64,000 nt of DNA, from contig WBMV01004761.1 of the NCBI GenBank assembly GCA_013396655.1, forward strand, positions 186,186 to 250,185, in the 5' to 3' direction. This document shows positions 34,361 through 46,600 of this stretch, in pieces (within the stretch, counting starts at the first letter, position 1; every line of letters begins with the position of its first letter). The translations under genes and the position numbers were made by a program. The notes below the pieces were generated by a model, which saw nothing but the letters and a program-made list of their open reading frames with translations, had not been told where the DNA came from and searched no databases. This DNA is from Campylorhamphus procurvoides. Taxonomy: Eukaryota > Chordata > Aves > Passeriformes > Dendrocolaptidae.

Positions 34361-36820
34361 CTAGTATCTGAGGTCTCAAAGGCAGAGCAGGATCCCCCAG
34401 GGCACAGACATGGCCTCTGCCCCACATGGTGAATCCTTTTCAATGAAACAAGATGCAGCAAGCAGGCGCAGAGAGCAGTAACAAGAAGAGAAGATCTGGG
34501 GCAGAGGGCTAGCCCATCTCCACAAGAAAAGAAAGACAGGCACAGCCAATAATGAGTGAGCTTGATCTCAGCCCCACAGACCAGAGCATGGACCCAGGGC
34601 TCTTCCTGAGGGCCAGTGTGCTTCACAGCTGGATACTGGTGATCTCAGAACTTCCCTGCTATCTGCACATAGTGCCACAGAACACCAAACCATATGGAAT
34701 GATACTGGCTGAGCTTGCAGCAGCCTTGTTGCTTATTTTGTCCCAACATTTACAAAGTCCCCTTTCTTGGCCACCCCTTTCTCCTCTATAGCTTGGGCAG
34801 CTGAAGAACAGCAGAGGCAGAAGATGGGGAAGTTCTCTGATGTGTCATGAAGACATCTACTTGGCTTGCTATAGAAATAGTCATTCCAATTCCTTCTCTG
34901 TGAACCTGAGTACTCAGTGCCTCTGGGCACCAGTGTCCTGCCAACACAGAGATCCCACCATGACACAGAGTTTCCTAATATGTTGCCCACAGCACCCTTA
35001 TTCCTTTTCCCCTCCCCATTCTCCTTCCCTCCCTAGGGGTCACACCTCCCCATCTTTTTTTTTCTCACACTTTCCTGCTACTGTTTTCACCATGTATGTC
35101 TTGTGTTGCTCCCTGCGTTATTCTCACTGCCAGAGGACCACAACAGGGGCAGAGCTGGAAGAGGAAAGTGGTACAGCTTTTACTATTGGGCATGGGCTGT
35201 GGTGGTATAGGAAGAAGGACCATGACAACTCACCATCTTCACAGAATCTGTATTTTCCCTACATCCAAGAGCTGCTGCTGGATGGACTTCAACTTTGTCT
35301 TGACATGGAGGAGAGCAGGAATGTTGTCAGTGTCAAGCATCAGTCATTCTGTCTCCAGACTGGGCATTGTTGGTTTGGACTCAGTTCTCTGCAGTCCTTT
35401 GCAAACTAAGGGGTCCTACCTAGGTGAACCTTTGAGCAGGTCTGTTGTCCTGACACCCTCTTGGGCTGGATGGCTCCTTGCATTTCCCAGCCAACCAGCC
35501 AAACCTGCTGCCTAAAGCTGCCCTGTCCAGCACTGTACACAGCAGTACAGTGGGAACAACAGACTCTGACCATGCTGCCTCACAGCCTCTAAAGCAAAGG
35601 TGGCTCCAGAGCACTTCCCGTGTATTTTCCACCCACAGGTGCCACCACCCTTCTGGAAGGAAGCAGTTAGCTTTGTTTTGAGCAGCTGCATTGCAAATGC
35701 ATCCTCTCCAAGCAGCACACAGCTGCCTGACCTAGCACAAAGAAACCTGTGGCCTCCAGGAGTGAAACACAGTGTGGAACACTGGCAATGCCACACACAG
35801 CCAGAGAGAGCAATGCTCTCCACCTGCACCTGTGACAACTACCCCTCTGCTTTTCAGTGTCTGTCAGGAACAGGAATGGTCTCTATTTTCTTTTCCTGTC
35901 TGGTGCTACCCTTGCATCTGCTGGAGAGCAGAAATTCAAGGAGATGGATACAGACCTTGGCCTGCTTTGTTCTAGTGCCGTCAGGTTTGATAACAGCCTT
36001 TCATTTACAAATCCTACCTGCTGAGACCAAAGCATCTAACATCCTCTCACAATTTTTGCCAGCATCCCTGATACTTTTGTGTAGCTCCAAATAGGAAGCA
36101 ATGCACTTGGAAAAGCTTCTAGCAGCTCCAGAAAGGATCCCTATAAACTTGGTGGGCTGGTTACAATACAGAGCTCTGAAGTGCTCTTCCCACATGTGCT
36201 ACCTCTTGAAAGCCAAGGAGTGATTCCTAGGACCAGGCAGAGAGAGTGTATGCCACCATGTGGCAGCAGATTCCCAAGTGTGGAGCTCAGGAGAGCTTCA
36301 GACAGGCTCAGATCATTGCTCAGGCTGGAGGATGGCCTGTTCCTCATATAGAGAAATTCAGCAAGGAGTTATGACCTTCTGTGGACTGACAGGGAGGTGG
36401 TCTATTGGCACCCTGTACCATCTCCAAAGGCACCAGCCACCCACTCCGTGAAGGTAAGATTTATTCTGCAATTCAGCAGCCCTGGAATTTACCACTGGAG
36501 ACAATATTCATCTGAGAATTGTGTTCCAGCACCAAAGACCTATTATTCACAGTGACAGTCTAAAGAACTGAAAACAAACAAAGAACAAAGTCAAATCAAG
36601 TAGCTTTGGACAGAAATCATTCTGCCTCAAGGCAGAAGACAACTAAGCAAGAGAGACAACTTCTAAGGGAGAAACTCTTTTGGCAAGCACATTATCCCAC
36701 TTCTGCAAAGCTTCTTGCCATTCTGTCAGAAGCAACCAAAAACTGGCCCACCATAAAACATTGGGTGAGATGCAGGCTTAATTTGATTCAGGCTGCTCTT
36801 ATCTTCTCTATTCTCACTGT
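34361..36820. other. Unique non-coding sequence, no gene recognised
   Basis: Open frames of up to 189 codons (34840-35409, plus) have no domain. A donor-like AAGGTAAGA lies near 36452-36460 but the upstream frame stops before it. No repeat family was recognised. Confidence 0.55.
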
Positions 36821-36848
36821 AAAAAAAAAAAGAAAAAGAAAAAAAGAA
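36821..36848 (+). repeat. A-rich low-complexity tract
   Basis: Eleven A residues followed by (AAAAG)-like units. No poly(A) signal or retrocopy sequence was seen just upstream, so I do not interpret it as a processed pseudogene tail. Confidence 0.85.
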
Positions 36849-39829
36849 GTTTTGCATCTTACTGGCAATGAAGAGAGCCCTACATATTTCAAGTTAATAT
36901 ATAAAGATGCCACTGCATTGTTTGTGGTCTGAATTATGCTGCAATGAGGACTGTGAGCTGTCATTCATATCAACAGGCTCTTAACTCTAATCTCAGCAAT
37001 GGCCAGTCAAGCCGTAGCTTTCCTCACTATTGCATGTTGCCTGAAAATGTGCTTATCCCCCAGGCTCTGTACTGCCCTCCTAGACATCAAAATGCCTATT
37101 TTTGCCTTCTCAACAGCTCTTTCAGGGCGTTGTACATAACAGCTACACTGCATTCTATAAATACAACATTGCCAGCTTAAAACACATTTGAATATCAAAA
37201 GGAGTAGCATGGGGACAACAACCTAGTTGGGTTACTTGTGTGTTTCACTCTCTTACACGCTACACTTTAATTGGAAGGTGCATATGAAACTATTGTCAAG
37301 TCTGAGGTCTTTTGCCCTAGAGATCCAGATAGTCCAAAGGACCCTGTTCCCAAAAAAATTTGGAGTAAACCTGTCTTGAACAGCTGGATCCACAGGTATA
37401 ATCAAGGTTTAGCTGACTTCGGTTGCTGGGCCCTGGACACCCCAGGTGTTTTTCCAATTCTCCAATCCTTTTCTCTTCAAAGCACATGTGTCTAAGTGAA
37501 TAGACTGTACTGGAGATCTCCAAGGCCCTGTTCCGATTTACTCCAGTGAAGACTCCAGCCTGTTGCTGCTGTCTGGGAAAAACAGTTCCATGTATCCTTG
37601 AAAAGAAGCTCACAGTATGGAGTGGGGAAAAAGGGAGCGGATCTACCACTTCTGCTATCCTCTGTCCTTGTGCAGTGTAGAGCAAAGCATTGATACAGAA
37701 GGCAGGGTGAGCCTGTGGAAACAGGCTGCAGCATGGAGGAGGAAGAAGGACCTCAAGTATCACAGAATGGGAATAGGGGACTCCAATTTGCCAAGGGCAT
37801 ACAGGTGGTGAAAAGGCAGCTACAACCATGCTGGGGTTCTGGATGGAGAAACTAGTCTTGATATACAGCAGCAAACACTCAAAACAAAGAAAAAAGCATC
37901 TAAAAATTTTATCCTGCCTGGCTGCTCCAGCAGAGTTTTGTAGTGAGTCTGGAGGTCGCTATTGCTTGGAGTGCGATGCTCCCACCATGCTGCCTACCCA
38001 CTGCATGGAAGCAGAGCTTGTCACCATGGGTCATCAGGGACAGTCACCTTAATCGGCTTAAACCACAGATTGACTCAGGCCTTCAGCTGTGCCACCCATC
38101 CCAAGGGAAAGTCTCTGAAACAGAGAGTGACTGCCCTGAAAATTCCTCCTGTGGTCACTCTTGTAAAGCCCTGCTCTGCTTGAAGAGGGACGGGGAAAGC
38201 AGTTAGTGGCATTCTGCTTCTAAAAAGCAGTCATGTTTCAGCTGTGATTCATGTGTCTGGGGATTCAGCCTGTTTTGGTAATTTGCAGAAAGCCAGTTCA
38301 GCAAAATTACTAACCAGCTGTTTGTTGATGCTTCCAGTGCGATGGAAAGTTGTCACCTCCCCACCTGGAAGAGATAGGATACTACTGCTAACACAGGCTG
38401 TGGCACAGCACCATTTCTTTCATAATGTCCTTGGAGATGTGCAGAGATGGGGACCATTTGTGTCCATGGGGCTAGTCTGGCCTGGTGTTTCTTGACCTTT
38501 ATTTCTTTGAAAAAGCAATAAACAACTTTGGACCTCCTCACAGAGGACTGAGTTGTAGCACATTGTCCTCAATTTGCCTTCTCCTCCCACTGCCTTTTTT
38601 CTTTGCTCCTTTTTTCAGCATGTGTGAGGATAAGTATGTCTATCCCCAAAAATTGTCTGCAGTCATTTTGCAGTCCCTTTGACATCTGACGGACCACTTG
38701 TGGCACATAGACCATAAGCTGAGGAACAGTGATGTCTATTGACTTGCCTCCCAGACCTCAGGTTCTCTGAATCACACAAAAAGGAAGCATTTGCTGTCCT
38801 GGAAAAAACATCGCCTTGGACAGACCAGCATGGGGGAAGCAGGGACAGAGACAACCCCACCACCCAGCTAGCCTGGAGGCCTGAATCTTCCAGACATGCT
38901 GCCTGACCAGCCCAGATGAAGACTTAGGAAATCCCACTTGCAATTGTGCTGTGACACGGGACCAGGATGCTGGCAAAAGGCAGGCAGGTAAAGGAGGTGC
39001 AGTGTGGGCCTGTGGTGGGAGAGAGCAGGGGGGAGGAGGAGGGAGCTCTCACCAGCCCCACCACACTCCAGCAATCAAAGCCCAGCCTCTGTAATTAATA
39101 CTATTTAGCCCAGGTTAGTGGCAGAGGAAAATGTCTCTTGTCAGCCTGGCTTTGCCCACTGGCCCTGATTTAGCAACATGAAAGCATTTTTTCTGATTAA
39201 CTGTTCACTGAAGGAGATAAAAGAGATGACCATGAAATGTTTTCTTTAATGTGATAAATGTAAAGGGACTGGTAGAGCTGGGAAGGGTGAAAGGAGAGCA
39301 GAGAGAATGATCCGACAGCAGATGGGGCTGGGGTGGGAAATGGGTGTAGGGCAGAGCTGGGGGTTGGGGCTGGAGTGGAAGTGCCTGTGGGGTTCCAGGC
39401 AGAACTTGGGGGTCAGGACTAGGCTGGCAGGGGCTGTGGGACTGGAATTAGTAGGCATCCACGATGGAGGTCAGTAATAGAAACATTTCTGAAAAGAGAA
39501 CTGTAATTGTTACAGATGTATATATACACAGATAGATAGATATGTACATATGTATGAGGGTTTTTTAAGGCTTTTATGAAGTTGCAGTCTGAATGCCAAA
39601 TTTCCCTACTTATCTCTACTACCAAGCTAAAAAATTGTCGGTAGCTAGGAAACAAAGAGAAGTAGTAAAACTCCATTTCTAACATGATGTGGTTAGGATA
39701 TTTTGGGGAACAGTGATGCCACTCCTACTTTGTAAAACCATACCAGGGAGTTGAAGAACTATATTTAAAAGCTAAATGCAGTTTCCTACCAGCACTTAAA
39801 AGTCATTTCACTGTCATGTAGTCCAAATT
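36849..39829. other. Unique non-coding sequence, no gene recognised
   Basis: No gene or repeat family was recognised. A short alternating stretch around 39515-39556 (TATATATACACA and GATAGATAGATA) is a degenerate microsatellite. Open frames reach 185 codons without a domain. Confidence 0.55.
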
Positions 39830-39867
39830 GGCCTTCAGTGGCTTCAGTGGCCTTCAGTGGCTTCAAT
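39830..39867 (+). repeat. 19-bp unit tandem duplication
   Basis: The unit GGCCTTCAGTGGCTTCAGT is present twice in direct tandem with one difference (CAAT for CAGT at the end). Each unit is itself two related 9-10 bp halves, so the block looks like a young four-step minisatellite. Confidence 0.88.
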
Positions 39868-40028
39868 GTGCTCTCATTGTTGAGAGCTTAGATTTTAAAC
39901 TTTTCTCAAGCTGGACAATGAAATTAGTCTGACCCTCTTAAGATTAATTTCTGGTTCTCATGTACTACCAAGTAGCTGTTAGAGAATTGCATGGGTTCTT
40001 GCCAAAATGAAAAAATACTGATTTGGAA
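39868..40028. other. Unique AT-rich sequence
   Basis: No feature recognised. Confidence 0.5.
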
Positions 40029-40040
40029 GAGAGAGAGAGA
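40029..40040 (+). repeat. (GA)6 microsatellite
   Basis: Six GA units inside a longer purine stretch. Confidence 0.75.
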
Positions 40041-40790
40041 AAGAAAATCCAATGAGCATCCCCAGTAAAGTTATTTTTTGCAGTTGTTTGCAAAAAAATA
40101 TTTTGTCCTGATGTTTTTATGTATTCCAGAGAAGAAAGGGAGAGCATGTAAAATAAAATTATTTCACGCAGAGTATCCTGCAGAAAGGTAATTGGGTGCA
40201 AGGTAGAAGAGGAAAGTCCTTATGGATTACCAAGTCATGCAAACTGATGTGCCTTGTACAAGCTGATTGTGCCAAAGGGGATGTAAATTTACAGGCAAGC
40301 AAGTAATCATGTTTTCTTCCCAGGATGTGCAGTGAGAAGCTCAGACATGCACAAAGGTATTGGCAGTGCTCAACATGAGGTTGTCTGGTCTGTAAGATGA
40401 TCAGATGTCCTCACACCAAGCTCTCCTTTTGAGTCAGCTCTGCTCCTGTCTCAGAGGTCAGAGGAGACATAGGAAAGGTCCCTGAGCAGGCGATGGAAAT
40501 ACTGAAAGGAAGGTGAGGCTTGAATGCAGATAAGAAGAGTGAAAGCTAATTGAGCTGAAAAGTACTGTGATTGTGGGGTATAAAATAATGCCTGGGAAGT
40601 CCCCTTTATTTACCGTGAGGCAACAATAGCAGAGGGTAGATGATAACTCTGAAAGGGTGACATTTTAGTGCTCTTTAATCTAGGAGAGAGAGGCATAACA
40701 AGCAGCAGGGATTGCAATTTAAAGCCAGGCAAATGTAAATAAGAAAAGAGGCACATTGCACAGGGGGTGCTGGCACACATTGAAACAGAG
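40041..40790. other. Unique non-coding sequence, no gene recognised
   Basis: AT-rich sequence without a recognisable gene or repeat. Confidence 0.55.
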
Positions 40791-40812
40791 TGTGTGTAGG
40801 GTGTGTGTAGGG
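40791..40812 (+). repeat. 11-bp direct tandem duplication
   Basis: TGTGTGTAGGG is repeated twice without a gap. Confidence 0.85.
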
Positions 40813-41860
40813 CTCACCATCTCTTAACTGCATTGCATCCAATCAGGCTGTTTTTGTGGGAGACATAAACAAGTTACTGAACTCAACTGCAGTGATGGCT
40901 GAAATTCCATGGCAAAGCATTAGTCAGGCTAAGAATTCCTGCCATTTCTTCATTCAGGCAGAAGTTTGACTGAAAAATACACCACTTACCCAAACACCTC
41001 ACCCATTGGGGCTGTCCCAGTGTGATGGTGAGCACAGTCACCTTCAAAAGGGGCTGTGATGTTTGCACTGCCAAAAGAAGTATTCTTTTATCACCTGGGG
41101 GAAAGCAGGATTAGTTTGTATGGAAGCAGCTGCTGGTAATGGTCTTTGAGTGGAGGCTTGGGGCCAGGACTAGGCATTGTGGTATTATCAGGAAAGTGCC
41201 TGCTGCTCACACATATTGACCTGGACCACTATGAGAGCCATACCGGGTGATCCCTCCTGTCCTTGACAACCTGCCCTACTGGAAAAAACAAAATGCTTGA
41301 GCCTCTGCACCCCATAAGTTCTTCCATCAGTTTGTGCTGGGCCTGCTCAGAGTCACCATCCCTACTACCTGGGAAGCCTTTCTGTGAAGGCTTTGTGGAC
41401 ATTTCAGGACAAGTCTCTGCCTTAGCTAGAATCCTTTCTTTTCCCTGCTCAGAAATGTTTCTTAGGCTCATCCATAGCATCAGTGCATGTTTGCCTCAGC
41501 AGACCTTTCAGGATTCCCTTTTGTTGTGTGTGCTCCAGGGCAGAGCCCTCCATGTACTCCCCTGTCTGACCATGCTGCCTGTCCCCAAATCTCCATTTTT
41601 GTGAAATGTCCTAAGCTTCCCATAAACTCAGTTATTGTACTGTGACCCATCCTGCTAATCTACAGGCAGCTACCCAGGCTGTTGGCACATCCCAAGGGTT
41701 TGGGGTAAGGGCAGGCTGTGCCAAAAGCCCTACCTTGCCTCTGACATACAGAGTGGGTCAAGTACTGCACAGGAGGTAGAAAAAACATCTGCCACTGATC
41801 ACTAAGTATCAGTGTTTTCCCAGAGGGTGACTAATCTGTCAGACTGGACTCTATCTTTTG
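40813..41860. other. Unique non-coding sequence, no gene recognised
   Basis: No gene or repeat family was recognised. Confidence 0.55.
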
Positions 41861-42110
41861 TTTAGTTTTTGTTTTAAAAGCAAACAAATAAACTGGTGGA
41901 AGTCTCCCAGTAGCAGGTGCTGCCTCCACGTGAAGCCCAGCCTTGCAGTCCATGATTCACAGTTGCCTGTTTATTCTATCTGCTATTTATAGCTGGTCAA
42001 ATCTCTCCATCCCACCTTGTGTTTTCTACTTGCTCTATCTTTCTAATTAATGTATTTGCTGATAGTATTTTAATAAAACAAACCAAAAATTGAATGAAAA
42101 ATATTGCCTG
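41861..42110. promoter_or_regulatory. AT-rich candidate regulatory patch with a MEF2 consensus site
   Basis: The patch contains CTATTTATAG at 41983-41992, an exact match to the MEF2 consensus CTA(A/T)4TAG. Near it are a CTAATTAAT homeodomain-like word (about 42043-42051) and several forkhead-like AAACAAA words (about 41880 and 42078). The cluster is denser than its flanks. MEF2 sites are typical of muscle and neural enhancers, but activity here is inference. Confidence 0.3.
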
Positions 42111-43539
42111 TGGCCAGAATGCTGCTGCTGCTGAGGTGTTTGGGAGGACACCCGCCGGCTGTGGAGATTTGTGCTGTGATGGAGATTGGAGAAATGGTGA
42201 GATGAGAAAAGAGGTGGTGCACATATAAAGCAGGGGACAGAACTCAAGAATAACAGGGCTGGGTCCATCTTCATAGTGTGAACCACAGTATTTTCACTGG
42301 CTCGGCTTGAATCACTCCTTATTTCATGCCAGTTGTGGTGGTTGTCCCTAGTCCCAGCTAGGACAGCCCCTGTTCCAGCTGTGGCAAGTTGGCCCATAGC
42401 TGGAAGGCATGACAGATGTGGGAAAATGGACACTGAGTCAGTATAAAGGGGAAGGACTTTAATGAAGAGACTGGTTGGCCATGGTTACGGAGGAGTTTGG
42501 CTGAGATACAGATGCAGCAGTTGATTGCAGGCTGGAGGCTGTGGCTGCCCCATGAAGGTAGACAGCAACTCTGCAGCTGAAACCACTCTGAAAACCTGTG
42601 ACAGAGAAGAGCCGAGAAACCTTTGGGATGCATGACACCAACCAACATGGAATAAATGAATTGAACAAGCCATATGTGAAAAGACACCCGCATGCCGCTG
42701 AACCTCACTTCATCCTTCACTCTTTGCAAATGCCCTCCATACTGCTGCTACATGAGCCATGACTGCAGCCACTTTGCTGTGTCAGTTTCCCGTTTTTCTT
42801 CAGTAGGCTTGTGTTTCCTTACTTATGTGCAAGTTTAAGCACTGCATTGTAGTCTCAGGCAGACACCAACCATGTGCTTCTCCCTTATTTAAATTCATTT
42901 TACCTGCCAATATGGGACAAAGTTCTGTAAAGTATGGCTATAACTGAGCCCCTGCTTTGTGAGGAAGCATTTTGGTCTGTGTAGTGAACTGTGTAGCCCT
43001 CACTGGCCTTAAAATCCAAAATTTTCTTACCCACACTGCCACTACCTTTCTGAAAAGGGCAGTTGCTTTCATTTCATATTGGGTCATTTAGGCAGCAAGC
43101 TCTAAACTTAACACTTGCTTCTCTTTCTTGGTTAGTGCATGATAAACACTTATTCTGAATTTTTAACAAGTGTGGTTTGCACCCCTTTGTGGAGGGAGCA
43201 TAGGCCACTTCATTGCACGTGAGAGGATATTTTCTCATTTTAGAGAAGATGGTATTGCAATCCCATTACTCAGCAGGAGCAGGCCCACAGCCTGGCATGA
43301 TCCCCTGTACGCTTGCAAAGGTACCCTTGTCTTCCCCAGGAGAGTCCCTGTCTGGAAGCTGGGGAGAGCCTTGCAGTGAGATAATGAAAGTGGTGCTATC
43401 TGATGGGGCATGTGTCTGCTCCTGGAAAAAACCTAGGCCGGCAAGTGAATTTCATATAAAGTGTAGATAGAGAAAGCCCAGTGAGTTTTCCTTTTTTAAG
43501 TAGTTGTCTACCCAGGATACATTTTCTGAACCCTCTAGA
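42111..43539. other. Unique non-coding sequence, no gene recognised
   Basis: No gene or repeat family was recognised. Short (CTG)4 at about 42121-42132. Confidence 0.55.
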
Positions 43540-43693
43540 AAGGCCAGTTGTTGCTATAACTGTTTATAAAAATAATGTAGCTGATCTTAAAGGAAGTTAA
43601 GGTGTGTTTTGTTAATCTTAGGAGGTCTACACTAAATTAATTAATTGCATATTTTTGCACTAGATAAGTTTCAGGCTTTTTTTTTTTTTTTTT
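43540..43693. other. AT-rich patch ending in a T17 run
   Basis: Contains an AAATTAATTAATT homeodomain-like array (43634-43646), a GTTAATCTT word and a 17-nt T run (43677-43693) followed directly by CAACAG. On the minus strand the T run reads as an A17 tail after about 200 bp of unrecognised sequence. I saw no AATAAA or parental gene, so a retrocopy is not supported. Confidence 0.3.
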
Positions 43694-46600
43694 CAACAGG
43701 GCTCCTCTTGTAACAATAGGACACGACCGAACTGTTAACAGCCTCAGGCACTGTCCAATGATTTGCCAAAGCATTTCACTTGTACTACAGCTGATACTTG
43801 TGTGACATTCAGCGTGCCAGACTGGAACATTCAATATCTGGGACTCAGATTCCTTCCAGACAGAAAGGCACTTGGGAGGGGCTGCAGCCGATCTCTGGGC
43901 TCCTTCCTTTAAAAAAATCTGCTTAAGTAAATTATGTTTTGTGAGAAAGAAAGGGAATAGAAAAAACAACTTATGAGATGTCAGTGAAAAGAATTAGAAA
44001 AAGCTTTTGAGAAAATGGCTTGAAACAATAGATTCCTGCCATCTTATCTGACTCACCTTCCCTACTGGCTCAGCTGTGACTTATATTTCTAATGATGAAA
44101 CAGTGATCCTGATGTGAAAGAGTTCTGCAAATAACCAGAACCAAATCCATGCATCCCTTCAAAATATCCCAGTTTGATATTTTAGTGTAATGAAAAATTG
44201 AAGCATTTTTTTTAAATTAACGTTTTCTTCGGAAACTGGACAATGGGGCTATTTCTTTGGAATTGCCCTGGCAGATGTAGTAGCACATGGACTGGATGCT
44301 CCAGAAGGGCAGGGTCTTTCTGTAAAACACTATTCCACATTCCAGCTTCCTCATATAAGCACTTTTTTAAATGCCAAATACCTTTTCTGACAAGATTTAC
44401 AGGGATGTTAGAGTCTTATCAAAAATCAGTTTGGAAAAAGGTCTAGTGACCCTTCCTCCATCTGGTACAGAGGGGAGTTAACACCCTGATGATGTGAGAA
44501 TGTTTAGCAGTTTATGCAATTGCACAAATATTCCTTTTATTCCTAGAAATGGGAACAAAAAAAAAAAGGGTTTTATGACTTTGACAGATTGCCTCATTCT
44601 ACAGAGTCAGTTGCTCATTTCACTTCCAACTTTAAACAGCTGCAACATGTTTGATGTTCCTGTGAACCCAAATCAAAGCAGTGAACATCTCCCTCAGTAT
44701 TTCTATAACCAAACCTGCTAGGTCTTCTACAGGAGGAGTCCTACAGGAAGCACCTGCACTTGGGTATTTAGTTCAGCATTGTGTTACCTAATGTTGCTGA
44801 GCTGTTCTGTGATCTTAAAAAATCCACCTGTTTTGTTTCCTTTCTCATCCCATCAGTCTTTTGCCTCCTTACATGCTGAGTGCTTGATAGCAGAGTCTGT
44901 CTCATCCCATTTGTTTGTAGGAGGCTTTGCATGGCTCAGTCAAAGTCCATAGAGAGCATTGTTGTATGAATAGTGCCTGTCACCTGAGCAGATCAGTGAG
45001 TAAATCTGTCTGTTTTGCCTCCTTGTATATTGTGGCACAGTACCATTTTATGGTGTTGTGAAAGTTGATGATGTGAACAGAGAGATCAAACCTAACCTTT
45101 GGATGCTGCTGCAGTTCCTGGTTGCTGGCACAGTAATGCAACAATACAGATGAATTTCCTGCTGATGCTTGGACTAGATGCGATGTAAAGCAGTTTAAAG
45201 GAAGACTTGTTCAATTCCAACTTCAAAGCAGCAGAGTGTATTTTTGTTGGAAGAGGAACACCAGCATGGTCTCCTATAAAGCTGCAGCTGCTGCTCTGAG
45301 GCATTCACTTGGGTAAGTGAAGTTGAGGCTATGGGGAGCAGCAAAGTTAAGGAAGCCCAGCTTTCAATGGCTGGATTGCAATGCTGTAACTTTCTTCCTG
45401 TGCCTTACATAATTACTCTTGCAATACCCTCCAGTCCACTTCAAGTCTGCTGCTGGGCTGTCGAGCAGACAATAAGGGCAGGACATGGTGCCCGGACAGT
45501 CAGACTCACTATGGCTTCTTTGATGCCTCATGGGGAGCCCATCTGTTCCTGCTGCCCCAGTCCTGTAGCACACTAAGAAGAGCACTTTCCAACCCTAAGG
45601 ACAACTCTGAAGAGACAACATTTGGGGCTGACACAGTGTATGCTGAAGGCAGGCAGATCACCAGAAGACAGAGGAGGGAATTTCATAAAAAGATGGTCTG
45701 AGCTGTGAATGAAAGAAGAGCATATGAAAAAGGAAGACATTTTTTTGTAGCTTGGATCAGCCGAGCTGTTAAGACTCCAGTTTGTACAACACTTCAGTCC
45801 TAGAGTATTTAGGCTTTTTGTGTAATCAAGTTACTTGGCTTTGGGCAGTTCTGTTTCATGGGGCTTCTTACAGTTGCTGGACCGAAAATTTGGTTGCATG
45901 TAGTTTTTGTTTGAAAATTTAATGGGGATAAAAACCATATGAAGGTAATGAGAAAAAAAATTCATGACATCTGTTTGCACTTTAAAAATTGCATAAAACA
46001 GAAAACATGCAAATAAGCTCAGCATTTGACAAGTGGTGAGCAGTCTTCCCTTTGTGAGCCTGGAGCTGCTAATGACTAGATATGCTATGAGAACAGTTAA
46101 GAGAAAGCCACAAGAAATTAATTAATTAAAAAAGCAAAATCCCTGCTTTCAGCATTGCTCAAGTCCCCAGACAGGTAGGGTATGCTGATCCTGAGCTGTC
46201 CTGAGAGCTGCTGACTCCACCAAGCTGGCTCAACACAAAGCCCATAACAATTCTGGAACAGGCAGTCATCTACCCCTCTTTCAAATCACCCTGCCACTGC
46301 CTAACCATTTTCCTACATCCTGAACATCCGGGTGGTATTTCAGACTGTCACCATGACAGCTAGGTCATCCCCAGTCTTGTAGGTGGTGGAATCAGTCAAT
46401 GAAATGCAGGATGCTTCAGGTTTCTCTTCAGGTGCTGCAGACATTAAAGCTTGGAAGGTCATGGGAGATGTACTAGCTGAAGCCTGAAACTGTGCTTGCA
46501 GCACCAGAGAAGGAAAAGAAAGGGGAGCGCTGTAAATGTGTACATGGGATGTGCATGTGGGATCAATCCCTCTTTCCATCCTATGTCTGACAGTGGCCAG

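Noticed and set aside
43694..43920. Processed pseudogene on the minus strand ending in A17
   Set aside because: No poly(A) signal, parental gene or target-site duplication was recognised; T17 is a plain homopolymer.
45165..45225. Possible CR1/L3 3' end (GCTTGGACTAGATGCGATG)
   Set aside because: The phrase resembles the LINE 3' end 'TTGGACTAGATGA', but the following bases do not continue the match and no tail repeats follow.
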